From Pedobacter suwonensis (GTDB lineage Bacteria > Bacteroidota > Bacteroidia > Sphingobacteriales > Sphingobacteriaceae), in NCBI RefSeq assembly GCF_900111825.1, contig NZ_FOJM01000014.1:1-64000 (forward strand): 64,000 nt of DNA, in the 5' to 3' direction. This document shows, one piece after another, positions 51,473 to 60,191 of this stretch. Under the pieces are notes generated by a model. That model was given only the letters and a program-made list of their open reading frames with translations, did no database searches and had not been told where the DNA came from. The translations under genes were made by a program, and so were the position numbers. The number at the start of each line of letters is the position of its first letter. Within the stretch, counting starts at the first letter, position 1.

Positions 51473-52621
51473 TTAAAAGAATTTGCCAGTGGCTTTTTTA
51501 GCAATACCGACAACGGTCTGTGAACCACGGCCAAAATTTGATGCGGCTGAACTGATACCAGATGTCGAGATAATCCAGGTGGAGATACTAGGGACAGTAA
51601 ACATACAGATGGCACCGATCAGAAAACTTAAGATCACGGTACCAAAGGATAGAATCCCATTCCCTGCAAACCAGGCCATTTTTTCTAAATTGGCGGCATC
51701 TCCGTTTTCTCCGATCAGCTCCTTATACCTGCTGATCTCAGAGGTCATAGCGTATTTTTGCAGCAACGCTACCAGATACATAATCAGATATGCAATTCCC
51801 AAATAAAGGTTAACAGACACGAAACGAGCGATCCAGGTACTCAAAGAATCCCGAAAAGCGGGAAGTATGCTTACTGCAACTGCAAATGGTCCAAGAATAA
51901 TAAGAATGGTGGAATAAATAATCTGGATCATAAAGATCACATAGGTTGCCAGCCGTAGTATCCATATCCCTAACAGTTCAAGCAATTGGGTAAGCAGCAA
52001 CTGCATACCAATTTTTAAGCGGTTTTTCAGTTCTATTACCGGACTGACCACTGTCGACATCCCTTCCTTGACCGTACTGGTCACGGAATCCCAAGCCCTC
52101 CCCATCCAAGTATCGGATTCTTTTTCTGCCATTTCTGTCTCAGCCTGAAAACTATAGAGGGAATTGGCAACCTTCTGCATATAATCGGCCCGAATGAGTC
52201 TAAGCGTGTTTACCTCTGCCTGCTCACTGTTGAACATAGTTTCGGTTCTCGCAGCTACCAGATCAGTTGGGAAAGCGACCATTTTGACAAACGCCCCCCA
52301 CCAGAGTATGATCATCACCAGTCCGAAGGGCCGCAATAAGGGCATAATCTCCAGTTTTTTATCTCCAGCGATCATCTCATAAGATTTGATTGCAAAAAAA
52401 ATGATCATGAATATCGCCGCTAGTGCTTTTGCATCGGCAATGAACATATCGAAATGTGTCCATATAGATTCCTTAAGCCCTCTGAGTATAACCATCACTC
52501 CTTCTTCATACACTCCGTTACCCTGCAGAAACTCAAAGGATCTGCGGTAGTCGGTAGTTTGTCCCATTGCAAAACCAGTGGCCAACATCATGACCACTCC
52601 AAACAATAAAATCTTTTTCAT
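51473..52621 (-). CDS. traJ: Conjugative transposon protein TraJ (VirB6-like)
   Basis: 382 residues with an N-terminal signal (MLATGFAMG), several membrane helices (about 60-80, 95-115, 220-275, 285-305, 335-365) and the conserved LGPFAVAVSILPAFRDSLST plus WIARFVSVNLYLGIAYLIMY segments of TraJ. VirB6-like polytopic channel component of the inner membrane. Located 17 nt before traK. Identification is strong. Confidence 0.92.
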   Translation of the reverse strand: MKKILLFGVVMMLATGFAMGQTTDYRRSFEFLQGNGVYEEGVMVILRGLKESIWTHFDMFIADAKALAAIFMIIFFAIKSYEMIAGDKKLEIMPLLRPFGLVMIILWWGAFVKMVAFPTDLVAARTETMFNSEQAEVNTLRLIRADYMQKVANSLYSFQAETEMAEKESDTWMGRAWDSVTSTVKEGMSTVVSPVIELKNRLKIGMQLLLTQLLELLGIWILRLATYVIFMIQIIYSTILIILGPFAVAVSILPAFRDSLSTWIARFVSVNLYLGIAYLIMYLVALLQKYAMTSEISRYKELIGENGDAANLEKMAWFAGNGILSFGTVILSFLIGAICMFTVPSISTWIISTSGISSAASNFGRGSQTVVGIAKKATGKFF

Positions 52622-52632
52622 TTTCCTTTGAT

Positions 52633-53409
52633 TTAGTACTTTCTTTTCTGAAGGATCTCCCGCGCAATCCTGATATCGGATTCCGGTGTCCAGTTTTCTA
52701 TCTTTACATCTTGCCCGATAAGATCCTGTCTTACTTTAACTTTTGCAGGTTCCCGGGCAGTGGCAATTACTTTATCGGTCCAGAGCGCCGATAGTTTGCG
52801 GAATTCACTGAGCAATCGGTGATAAGATAAGATCCTAGCGCCCCTTTCGAGCGTTGTCGATCGTGCCGCTTCCAGTCTTTCAGCAAGGATACCGATCTCC
52901 CTGCTATACCAGTTGAGGCTTCCGCTGGCAATGATCTTTTCTCTGGCATTTGGAGGAACCCTACCTAAAAGTTCTTTTGGATCGAAGTCAGTTACCCCTT
53001 TCAGCTGCCTGGAATAATAGAGTATCCACAGAGGATCGGTTGTGGAAAGGATTCCCGACATCCCCGCAATCTGTAATAGGGCAGTTTGGGCAAGGGTATC
53101 AGAATGAAGCTCATATTTTTTATCGATCCCTTGCATACCGGTCACGGCTCCCAACCGCTGGGTCTGTGGCCCAAATGGGCCTAATGGCCTGAGATCCGTT
53201 TTGGGATAGTTGGGATGTAACCCCCAGGTTAGCCAGTAATAAGGATTTAGCCCTAAAAAACCAGATGTGGGTGTAAACTTTTTTCTATCCCACTGCTTAA
53301 AGACCATACGTTCCTGCTGGTTAACGATACTTTCATCCTTGATCTGTTTCTGTGAATATGCTATCATGTTTTCACACAACAGCAATGTTAAAACCAATAA
53401 CTTCTTCAT
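52633..53409 (-). CDS. Exported protein of the tra operon, 258 aa
   Basis: Signal peptide (1-19, LLVLTLLLCENMIAYS) and a soluble ~240-residue mature part with YYWLTWGLHPNYPKTDLRPL, GPFGPQTQRLG and long C-terminal helices (EIGILAERLEAARSTTLERG). It sits between the three paralogous secreted proteins and traJ, spacing 12 and 11 nt, hence clearly part of the machine. I cannot match it to a named Tra protein; a periplasmic assembly or pilus-tip factor is the obvious guess. Confidence 0.75.
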   Translation of the reverse strand: MKKLLVLTLLLCENMIAYSQKQIKDESIVNQQERMVFKQWDRKKFTPTSGFLGLNPYYWLTWGLHPNYPKTDLRPLGPFGPQTQRLGAVTGMQGIDKKYELHSDTLAQTALLQIAGMSGILSTTDPLWILYYSRQLKGVTDFDPKELLGRVPPNAREKIIASGSLNWYSREIGILAERLEAARSTTLERGARILSYHRLLSEFRKLSALWTDKVIATAREPAKVKVRQDLIGQDVKIENWTPESDIRIAREILQKRKY

Positions 53410-53421
53410 TATATCTAAGTG

Positions 53422-54087
53422 TTATTTTTTGAGATATTTGGTCTTTGAGATGATATCGGCTACAATCTGCCGGTCGCGGTTAATGTAACCTTGAAATGGA
53501 TTGAGCATACTCATCACTCCCTTAACCTTTGCCCAGTACATTGCTTTCCATGCACCGTATGCCAAGCCGCGAATAATCTGTAGATCGCTTCGGATACCCG
53601 TAAGCAGATTATCCCTGCTATTGTAATCCATCAGAATATTTTGATCTTCCTTGAGCACAAAGTCTGAAACTTCTGTCATCATTTTGGCACTGCGTGTTCC
53701 TACATCTTTGATGATCTGCTCACTGAACAGTACAAGATAAGGTTCGTTTACGGCTAGCTTACTCATTTCCCTGCCATAGCCAATGATCTCCTCACACACT
53801 GAATACATATCCCTTAAGGCCAGTCCATTTTTCAATGCAGAATTTACGTTGGAAAGAGAAGAATAGATCATGCTCTGTGCAATTACAATGCTTGAACTAT
53901 TGGTATTAATGTTGTCCAGGGATTTATTGATCTTGTTCAGCAGTTCATTATGGCTGACTTCAGCGGCATTTCTGGCCACAGCGTTTTCGCTTACTGTTGC
54001 AAGATGCCGTGTATCGATAACTATCCGCTGCGCTGAGAGCCTAAATGAACTCAGGCCAAAAAGCACTATATAAAATATTCGTTTCAT
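53422..54087 (-). CDS. VirB5-position secreted protein, paralog 3
   Basis: 221 residues with signal peptide (LFGLSSFRLSAQ), a helical mature part, and the tail MLNPFQGYINRDRQIVADII-SKTKYLKK. The tail, the N-terminal LLNKINKSLDNINTNSS coil, and a common middle (VSDFVLKEDQNILMDYNSRDNLL, IIRGLAYGAWKAMYWAKVKG) are shared with paralog 1 (54746-55408) and, more weakly, paralog 2 (54084-54749). Start overlaps the stop of paralog 2 by 4 nt. Small helical secreted proteins at this place correspond to TraI/VirB5 in other clusters, so adhesin or pilus-tip roles are likely. Confidence 0.75.
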   Translation of the reverse strand: MKRIFYIVLFGLSSFRLSAQRIVIDTRHLATVSENAVARNAAEVSHNELLNKINKSLDNINTNSSSIVIAQSMIYSSLSNVNSALKNGLALRDMYSVCEEIIGYGREMSKLAVNEPYLVLFSEQIIKDVGTRSAKMMTEVSDFVLKEDQNILMDYNSRDNLLTGIRSDLQIIRGLAYGAWKAMYWAKVKGVMSMLNPFQGYINRDRQIVADIISKTKYLKK

Positions 54088-54749
54088 TTTTTGAGGTATT
54101 TAGCGTTTTGGAGAATATCCTTAACAATTGCCCTATCCATTTCGACGTAACCAGAAAAGGGATTAGCTTTACGAATTGAAGCGAATATATTTCCATAATT
54201 AAAAGTTTGGACCAGTCCGACTGCCAGATTTCTTAAATTTGAGAGTTCCGAAATTATATGGTCAAAGAGGATTCTCCTGTCCGATGACTTCATTTGATTT
54301 ACTGCACCAAGACTGGCCGTAAGCCCTGCTAAATAATAAAGCAGATTTCTCGATTTTTCGAGCAGATCAATTTCTGTCTGGAGCACGAATGGTAAAAGTT
54401 CAGGCGTTTTTCCAGCCAGTTCATATAAACTATACTGATCCTTTGCAATCTGACTGACCATGGGTGCCGCACGGGTTCCGATGTCAAGCAGATCAATGGC
54501 AGTACCGATGGAATTAAAATGTGATTGTAATTCCCGGTATCTATTTTTGAACCGCGCTAAAAGCGTTCTATTAGCTTCTTCGTTAATACTGTTTACCGCC
54601 TGCCTATCCCTTGCCGTTGACTGCCGCTCATGCTCATTTTTGGAATCAGAAACCAGCTGATGGATTGCGGGAATATTAAGTGCTTTTTGTTGAGCTTCGC
54701 TAATCTGTATACAGAAAAAAGAAGCTAATGATAGAATCAGCGCCCTCAT
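54084..54749 (-). CDS. VirB5-position secreted protein, paralog 2
   Basis: 221 residues, signal peptide (LILSLASFFCIQISEAQ), and a helical mature part ending NPFSGYVEMDRAIVKDILQN-AKYLKK, the same end as its two neighbours. It is the most diverged of the three: the YGMHRAMYWAK/YGAWKAMYWAK segment is replaced by VGLVQTFNYGNIFASI. ATGA overlaps with both neighbours (4 nt each) give strict translational coupling and hence similar amounts of all three. Role inferred only from position. Confidence 0.75.
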   Translation of the reverse strand: MRALILSLASFFCIQISEAQQKALNIPAIHQLVSDSKNEHERQSTARDRQAVNSINEEANRTLLARFKNRYRELQSHFNSIGTAIDLLDIGTRAAPMVSQIAKDQYSLYELAGKTPELLPFVLQTEIDLLEKSRNLLYYLAGLTASLGAVNQMKSSDRRILFDHIISELSNLRNLAVGLVQTFNYGNIFASIRKANPFSGYVEMDRAIVKDILQNAKYLKK

Positions 54750-55408
54750 CTTTTCAGGTATTTAGCAGTCGACAGAACACTATTGGCAATCCGGACATCC
54801 ATATTGACCCAGTCAGACCACGGGTTTAGGGAAGCAAAAATCCCCCTCATCTTTGCCCAATACATTGCCCGGTGCATTCCATAAGAGGTGCCCCTAAGAA
54901 TACGCATCTCTGATGCAATATGGTTTAGCAATTTGGAACGTTCACCAGCATCCATTAGGTTATCACGGCCACCTTTGAGCACAAATGCACCAACTTCCGA
55001 ACTTAGCCTTACTGCCCTGGTTCTGAACTCGCGCGCATTTTGCTCGGCAAAGAGTAATAATATGGGATTGGACTTTCCAAGTTCCATGGCTTTCTCTACA
55101 TCGGTAACGATATCGAGTCCAATATCTGTAATCTCCTTTACCGACATTAGGTTGTTAAGTATTGTAGATACCTCGGTCAATCCCCTGTAAATCCTGTCCT
55201 GCATATCATTGACTACAACCAATTGACCTGTTACCAACAGCTGTCCCCTGGAAATGAGGCTCAGATTATCATTTGTACGGTCGAGCTGCCTATTTATTAC
55301 GCCTGAATGGCCTGCAATGGCCGCGGAAGTAACCGGATCAACATAAAGAGTCTGTGCATTTATGCTACCGCATAACAAAGCACAAAAAATAATTAGAAAT
55401 ACTTTCAT
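54746..55408 (-). CDS. VirB5-position secreted protein, paralog 1
   Basis: 220 residues, signal peptide (FLIIFCALLCGSINAQ), then VDPVTSAAIAGHSGVINRQL with a coil, the shared middle (VGAFVLKGGRDNLMDAGERS, MRILRGTSYGMHRAMYWAKM) and the shared end (SLNPWSDWVNMDVRIANSVL-STAKYLKR). It is the first of the three and follows traG by 13 nt. The gene is in the place where related clusters have a single TraI-type protein; the triplication points to local duplication and specialisation. Confidence 0.75.
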   Translation of the reverse strand: MKVFLIIFCALLCGSINAQTLYVDPVTSAAIAGHSGVINRQLDRTNDNLSLISRGQLLVTGQLVVVNDMQDRIYRGLTEVSTILNNLMSVKEITDIGLDIVTDVEKAMELGKSNPILLLFAEQNAREFRTRAVRLSSEVGAFVLKGGRDNLMDAGERSKLLNHIASEMRILRGTSYGMHRAMYWAKMRGIFASLNPWSDWVNMDVRIANSVLSTAKYLKR

Positions 55409-55421
55409 GATTTTAAGTTGT

Positions 55422-57887
55422 TTAAGCGTTTGTTAATAATCCAGACGCACCCGAGTTGACCCGTTTAACGAAATCACCAAGGGAAAGTCCGGAACCTTTA
55501 AAATCACCAATAAAGGCTTCGAGCGCATCAGGATAGGAACCGAACCTTGCTAGATAGTTTTCCACCGCTAGTTTTTCAGGTTTCTCGGTGGTATAGGTCA
55601 GGTATTGGGGAAGCGAAGCCTCTACACCATAAACCTCTCCAATGTCGCCCCTTCTGATATACACTTCCTTGAAGGGGCTTCGGCCTTCACGGTTGTCCAG
55701 TTGATTGACACTAAAAATCTTGTTCCTTTCACTTTTAGAAATAGAGAGCATTGCTGCAATTTCATCATAATTGTCCCGAAATTTGGCTTGGTCTAGCAGA
55801 ATTACGGTATCAGAACTGCTTACAATCGTATCTTTTACTATTGCATTACCTACAACATCGGCAAGATCTTGGGTAACCAATATCAGTTCCCCCCAAAATT
55901 TTCTGACCGTTTTATCTACATAGACCAGAAAGCCTACCATTAGGGGTGATGAAATGGCTTTCCAAGCTTCTTCGATGACCAATGATTTCCGCTGAAAATT
56001 CCGGTAACGCATTTTCTGGATGAAAATGTCCATTATATTGAGCGTGACAATTGCAAAAAGTAAGGCATTTTCCTTAATGCTGTCAATTTCGAAGACAATC
56101 AAACGCTCCTTGAGGAGGGATTTATCCGCATCCTCGTTGAGTATAGTACCAAATTCGCCACCACTGCAGAACTTTCGCAGGATGAACCGGAAAGCCTCAA
56201 AATCAAAAGGCACGGTATTCTCTTTCATAATCAGCGGGATCTTTTCAATTGCATAAGCATAGAAAGAATCAAAGTTGAGCTTTTTGATCCCTGAAGATTC
56301 TCCCATCGAAAACCATTTGGCATAATAGGAAGTAATCACTTCAGAAATCACATCCCTTTCCAGCTGGCTGGCATCCCCCTCAGGCCCCTTTAAACAGACT
56401 AGGATCAGTACTAGGATAAATTCCTTCTTTTCGATGTTATATTCTTCCTCACTAATAGCAAAAGGATTCATCGTAATTGGACTATCATCGCTATAGGTGA
56501 TATACCTGCCACCGGCATAATGGCACAGCCCTGAATATGAGTGACCTGTATCAATGACCACGGTATCCATATTATATAACAGATACTGTTCCATCAGGGA
56601 ATTCATGAAAAAGGACTTACCTGTACCAGACGGACCAAGAACGAATTTATTCCGGTTTGTGATCCTTCCGGAAGACATCGGCAGATCCGCAAGATCAATA
56701 GCGATCGGGATTCCAGACCTGTCAGTAAAACGGACCAGAAATCCTGACTTCTCGTCCCTGGGTAGGCTTTCCTTCAAAAAAAGACATATCGCTGCTTCAG
56801 CAGTGGTTAGAAACCAGTCATACTTCCGGAGTTCAGCAGCATTGCCAGGGAGCGCCGTCCTGAACAGCTCAAGCTGGTTATATGCATTCCTGCTAGGGAT
56901 AATCCCGGCCCGGAACAGCGCGCTTTCGATATAGTTATAAGCCCTGTTGAGCAGTGTTTTTTCTGCACATACAATAATATTAAAATGTGCGTTGATGATT
57001 AACCTGCCATCCCTTGCAACCTCGTCCAGCAATAAAGAAATATCTTCTACGCAAAGATTATTCGCAGGGTCTGGTATTCCGCTGTGCCGTTTCCGCTTAA
57101 GCTCCATCTGCCGGACAGTTGTAGTCTGCGAAGGGATTTCGAAGACCTGGTTATAAAGAATATTGGAGCAGTTTGGCACTTTAAAAAGAAAAGAAAGGAT
57201 ATCCGTTGGAAATCCCTTTAAGCTTTCTTTATCCGATAGCTTTCCAAATGTCGGAAGCATCGCAGGCAGATCAACCTGGTCGATATTGATCAGCGGTACA
57301 CAGCGGAAAGAACGCGTTCCGATATTTACTTCGGTATCCGTAGGATTATAATTGTCCAGCGAAATACTTTCTTCCCCGAACTGCATCGCCATGATCTTCA
57401 TGATAAACATATTGATCTCTCTTTCCCTCATTGCCCTCGGCACCATACCGGAACTGTCAAGCATACCGATAACCTTGGCAACAGTTACCTTAAACTCAGC
57501 AAGCGATTTTTTATCGTGTACAAACAATGCCCCTTTTTTTACCTGTCTGGTAATGGTGAGCACCGTTTGGAGCTTGACATATGGCCTTCCTTCAAAGTGC
57601 CGGTTGTAACTGTCCTGAAGATATTCTTTTGCAACTTTATATTCATATTCGGCCCTATAAATAATATCCTGCTTCTGGAGGACATGGCCTTCACCGATCA
57701 CCCGGGCAAGATTGGTGAAAATCTCATGAAAATTATCATAAGCCCGGGGGTCTCCACCAAACCTGAGCACTGGATTGGTAATATCGATCAACACGGAAAA
57801 TTCTCCGTTGAGTCCATATAAAATATCCAGCTCTGCACCGATATCGATCCCTAAATAGGGTACCCTAAATTCTTTTTGTCTTACCAT
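55422..57887 (-). CDS. traG: Conjugation ATPase TraG (VirB4-like)
   Basis: 821 residues from the start MVRQKEFRVPYLGIDIGAEL, chosen because it overlaps the traF end by 23 nt and gives the usual N-terminus; a longer reading from 57992 exists but runs through traF. The CagE/VirB4 N-terminal region is followed by Walker A GPSGTGKSFFMN (about 417-424), LVIEEAWKAISS as Walker B and VTQDLADVV, with FNVSS-like end motifs. It energises pilus assembly and transfer. The length and motif order agree with Bacteroidetes TraG. Identification is certain. Confidence 0.95.
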   Translation of the reverse strand: MVRQKEFRVPYLGIDIGAELDILYGLNGEFSVLIDITNPVLRFGGDPRAYDNFHEIFTNLARVIGEGHVLQKQDIIYRAEYEYKVAKEYLQDSYNRHFEGRPYVKLQTVLTITRQVKKGALFVHDKKSLAEFKVTVAKVIGMLDSSGMVPRAMREREINMFIMKIMAMQFGEESISLDNYNPTDTEVNIGTRSFRCVPLINIDQVDLPAMLPTFGKLSDKESLKGFPTDILSFLFKVPNCSNILYNQVFEIPSQTTTVRQMELKRKRHSGIPDPANNLCVEDISLLLDEVARDGRLIINAHFNIIVCAEKTLLNRAYNYIESALFRAGIIPSRNAYNQLELFRTALPGNAAELRKYDWFLTTAEAAICLFLKESLPRDEKSGFLVRFTDRSGIPIAIDLADLPMSSGRITNRNKFVLGPSGTGKSFFMNSLMEQYLLYNMDTVVIDTGHSYSGLCHYAGGRYITYSDDSPITMNPFAISEEEYNIEKKEFILVLILVCLKGPEGDASQLERDVISEVITSYYAKWFSMGESSGIKKLNFDSFYAYAIEKIPLIMKENTVPFDFEAFRFILRKFCSGGEFGTILNEDADKSLLKERLIVFEIDSIKENALLFAIVTLNIMDIFIQKMRYRNFQRKSLVIEEAWKAISSPLMVGFLVYVDKTVRKFWGELILVTQDLADVVGNAIVKDTIVSSSDTVILLDQAKFRDNYDEIAAMLSISKSERNKIFSVNQLDNREGRSPFKEVYIRRGDIGEVYGVEASLPQYLTYTTEKPEKLAVENYLARFGSYPDALEAFIGDFKGSGLSLGDFVKRVNSGASGLLTNA

Positions 57888-58173
57888 AAAGATTGATTTT
57901 TGAAAGATGGTTGGTCTGGAGATAGATCCCAATAGATCGGGTTTTGTTGTGAAGTCCCTTTTTCTGCTGGATACCGATGTAAAAAAAACCACCTAAGATT
58001 AGCGTGAGCATAATTACCGCCCCCACATACATATTGATAAGTGCCATACTTAGCGCACCAATAACTAACGAGAGTAATAGGATGCCTACGCCCCAATAAA
58101 TAAAACGCCCCTTAAAACCTTTGTAGGTCAAGGGCCGCTGTAGTCCCCTGTAGACCGGAAAAAGCCTTTCCAT
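57865..58173 (-). CDS. traF: TraF-type membrane protein (DUF4133)
   Basis: About 102 residues from the start MERLFPVYRGLQRPLTYKGF, which lies 2 nt after the traE-like stop; a longer reading from 58242 overlaps that gene and is rejected. The opening YRGLQRPLTYKGFKGRFIYW is the DUF4133 hallmark, followed by two membrane helices (about 28-65). VirB3-like partner of the TraG ATPase. Its end overlaps traG by 23 nt. Confidence 0.9.
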   Translation of the reverse strand: MERLFPVYRGLQRPLTYKGFKGRFIYWGVGILLLSLVIGALSMALINMYVGAVIMLTLILGGFFYIGIQQKKGLHNKTRSIGIYLQTNHLSKINLYGKTKRI

Positions 58174-58175
58174 TG

Positions 58176-58484
58176 TTACAGCCCGAAAAACGCCTTCACG
58201 ATAAGGGAGGATAGAACTAGAAAGAGACAGGAGCCTCCCCAACCCATCAGCTCCTTGTTAATGTCCTGATCACCGCTGTTCCACTTGGAATATACGCGGA
58301 TGCCACCTACAATACCGACCAGTCCACCGATCACAAGGGCAATATTAGTCGCCGGATCTACATAGGTCTTAAGCGTGCTGGTTGCAGTATTCAAACCGTT
58401 AACCCCACTCTGTGCCATAACATACCCATTGATTGTGCACAGGTACAGAAAAATGATGAACCTTAGATTTTTGATCTTTCTCAT
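58176..58484 (-). CDS. traE: TraE-type pilin-like protein (DUF4134)
   Basis: 102 residues with signal peptide (FIIFLYLCTINGYVMA), then a short segment and two membrane helices (about 46-66, 80-100): VDPATNIALVIGGLVGIVGG and RVYSKWNSGDQDINKELMGW, the DUF4134 pattern. VirB2-like candidate pilin of the mating apparatus. A second, diverged member lies immediately upstream (58554-58850), separated by a small terminator-like hairpin. Confidence 0.9.
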   Translation of the reverse strand: MRKIKNLRFIIFLYLCTINGYVMAQSGVNGLNTATSTLKTYVDPATNIALVIGGLVGIVGGIRVYSKWNSGDQDINKELMGWGGSCLFLVLSSLIVKAFFGL

Positions 58485-58515
58485 TTGATTGGATTTTAAT
58501 TGTGAATTATTGGGA

Positions 58516-58540
58516 AATAAAAAAACCGCCGTTAGCGGTT
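58516..58540 (-). terminator. Weak hairpin between the two pilin-like genes
   Basis: On the minus strand AACCGC / GCGGTT (6-bp stem, 5-nt loop) followed by seven T. It is short and should let part of the transcripts through, which could set the ratio between the two pilin-like proteins and the genes downstream. Confidence 0.45.
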
Positions 58541-58553
58541 ACAAGAATGTGGA

Positions 58554-58850
58554 TCAGAGTCCGAAAACATGGACCAGAACAATATTGATTACTATAATAA
58601 AGAGTGCGGAAAAGAACCAAGCAGGAATGTCAGCACTTACATCCTTTCCCATCTGCATTTTATGGTAAACATGTACTGCGCCTATTATGGAAATAAGAGC
58701 AGCCAGTACGTAGGATAGATCGGACATGGAAAAAAACGACTCCCTGATGAAACTCCTTGCCTCTCCCATCTCTGCAATACCAGGTTGCGCCATAGCCCTT
58801 GTCAAAATCAATATGCAAACGACCACGGTCAAAAAAACTATATATCTCAT
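58554..58850 (-). CDS. Second pilin-like (DUF4134-related) protein
   Basis: 98 residues: signal peptide (LTVVVCILILTRAMAQ), then two membrane helices (about 47-63, 75-96) around HVYHKMQMGKDVSADIPAWF. This has the same layout as TraE (helix, VYxKxxxGxD, W-x-F/G) but low identity. The pair is a duplicated VirB2/TraE locus; one may be the major pilin and the other a minor or assembly subunit. It begins 2 nt after the upstream membrane-protein gene. Confidence 0.75.
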   Translation of the reverse strand: MRYIVFLTVVVCILILTRAMAQPGIAEMGEARSFIRESFFSMSDLSYVLAALISIIGAVHVYHKMQMGKDVSADIPAWFFSALFIIVINIVLVHVFGL

Positions 58851-58852
58851 GA

Positions 58853-59170
58853 TCAGAAGGATACTGAAGAAGTGTACTCGATAGACTCGGAACGCGCCAG
58901 GGCAAAAAGCTCCTTTATCGATACCCCTCCAGAAAAAACAATGGGAGGCTCTTCCATTTCTCCATCACCTAGGAAATAATCGATTTCTTCATCTTCGATT
59001 TCCTTGAGCGATACCTTTTCAGCAATAGGAAGATCAATTATGACAGTTGTTTCACTTCGGTTCTCTGTATCTGCCAGCTTCCTGTTTCTCGAAAGATCGA
59101 AAGCGATAAGCCCGGAATAATAAAATGCATAGATGCATAATAGCCAGGAAAGAAATTGTATCCAAGTCAT
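58853..59170 (-). CDS. Membrane-anchored acidic protein, 105 aa
   Basis: One N-terminal membrane helix (about 4-24, FLSWLLCIYAFYYSGLIAF) then a strongly acidic cytoplasmic or periplasmic part (KEIEDEEIDYFLGDGEMEEP) and LARSESIEYTSSVSF. Overlaps the DUF3408-like gene by 4 nt and the pilin-like gene follows after 2 nt. It holds the traC/traD position of Bacteroidetes clusters, whose products are poorly known. No domain recognised. Confidence 0.65.
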   Translation of the reverse strand: MTWIQFLSWLLCIYAFYYSGLIAFDLSRNRKLADTENRSETTVIIDLPIAEKVSLKEIEDEEIDYFLGDGEMEEPPIVFSGGVSIKELFALARSESIEYTSSVSF

Positions 59171-59523
59171 AGTTCAAAATTTTCTAACGATGTTTTAATA
59201 AACTTTTTAATTTCCGGATGCTGATCGAAGAGTCTATGAAGCGCAAATGCTATCACTTTGTTCATATCAATACCAGAGGCCAGCTTGAGCCGGTTGAGCA
59301 ACTGCACGGTGTGGCGGTTTAGCCTTGGGTGTAACATGTGCGTATTACCGGTACAATCAAATTCCCGGATAAGCTCAATAATTAGTGTCTCTTTATTTGT
59401 AGCTTTTTTCTCAACATCGGGCTTTTTTGCTTTTATTACAGGGTCTTTATTTGATAGATTTACATTCTGGGGGCTGATGGTTTTTCTCAGCGCATCAGCC
59501 ATTGTTGTTATCTCTACTTTCAT
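59167..59523 (-). CDS. DUF3408/TraB-like protein
   Basis: 118 residues. A disordered basic N-terminal half (VIKAKKPDVEKKATNKETLI) and a C-terminal ribbon-helix-helix-like domain (MLHPRLNRHTVQLLNRLKLA, ASGIDMNKVIAFALHRLFDQ) as in DUF3408 proteins that follow the ParA-type gene in conjugative elements. It is likely the DNA-binding partner of the ParA ATPase. Same-strand spacing: 12 nt after parA, 4-nt overlap with the next gene. Confidence 0.7.
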   Translation of the reverse strand: MKVEITTMADALRKTISPQNVNLSNKDPVIKAKKPDVEKKATNKETLIIELIREFDCTGNTHMLHPRLNRHTVQLLNRLKLASGIDMNKVIAFALHRLFDQHPEIKKFIKTSLENFEL

Positions 59524-59535
59524 ATCTGCTATTTT

Positions 59536-60174
59536 TTATATTTTGGATGCAGTCTCTTCAATATGATCCGAATAGATCTGATCAAATACCGGAAGAATGA
59601 CGGGGTAAAGGGATAACGGTGTCTGAAACGTGTCCGTCCGTTGGAAATCTACGCGGTCAGAAATCACCGGGGTGATTTTTCCGAATTTGGAAAGCTGGGT
59701 TTCTACATCAGAGGCAGTATCATACCTTACATTTCCCTTGATCCTATTCGGGATAAATACCAGTTGTCCGCTTGGATTGATCTTCTTAAGCACGACGGAG
59801 AACAACACAGTTGAATCAAAACTGAACTCATCGTAGGCAAAAGGACAAAGGATCAGATCTGCGGCGCTGAATACAGGGATCAGCCCATCATCATCAAGCT
59901 TCCCGGGTAGATCGATAATTACGATATGCTCTCTGCTTTTGCTGAGAACTGTGTACATAGAAGGAAAATGTTCCAGACCTGCCGCAATAATTTCATAGTT
60001 TTCCGGGTTTTCAGCAGCCTTGGTCTTTTCATATTTTTGGGCCAGCGACTGCTGGTAGTCCATATCGATAACGGTTACCTTCCGCTTTTTAACTAGCGTT
60101 AGAAAGTTAGCCAGTAATAGAGTGAGCGTACTTTTCCCCGCTCCACCCTTTTGGTTTCCAATAATAATCAGCAT
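59536..60174 (-). CDS. ParA/TraA-type ATPase
   Basis: 212 residues, starting MLIIIGNQKGGAGKSTLTLL with the deviant Walker A KGGAGKST (residues 9-16), Walker A' VTVIDMDYQQSLAQKYEK, and Walker B HIVIIDLPGKLDD. Members of this family in Bacteroidetes elements (often traA) stand at the head of the tra operon and probably position or stabilise the element. Pairs with the DUF3408-like protein after it. Lies 17 nt downstream of the relaxase gene. Confidence 0.88.
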   Translation of the reverse strand: MLIIIGNQKGGAGKSTLTLLLANFLTLVKKRKVTVIDMDYQQSLAQKYEKTKAAENPENYEIIAAGLEHFPSMYTVLSKSREHIVIIDLPGKLDDDGLIPVFSAADLILCPFAYDEFSFDSTVLFSVVLKKINPSGQLVFIPNRIKGNVRYDTASDVETQLSKFGKITPVISDRVDFQRTDTFQTPLSLYPVILPVFDQIYSDHIEETASKI

Positions 60175-60191
60175 AAAATAATATTTTAAGT

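Noticed and set aside
57888..57992. Longer N-terminus for TraG
   Set aside because: The extra residues overlap almost entirely with the end of traF and do not resemble TraG N-termini; start at 57887 preferred.
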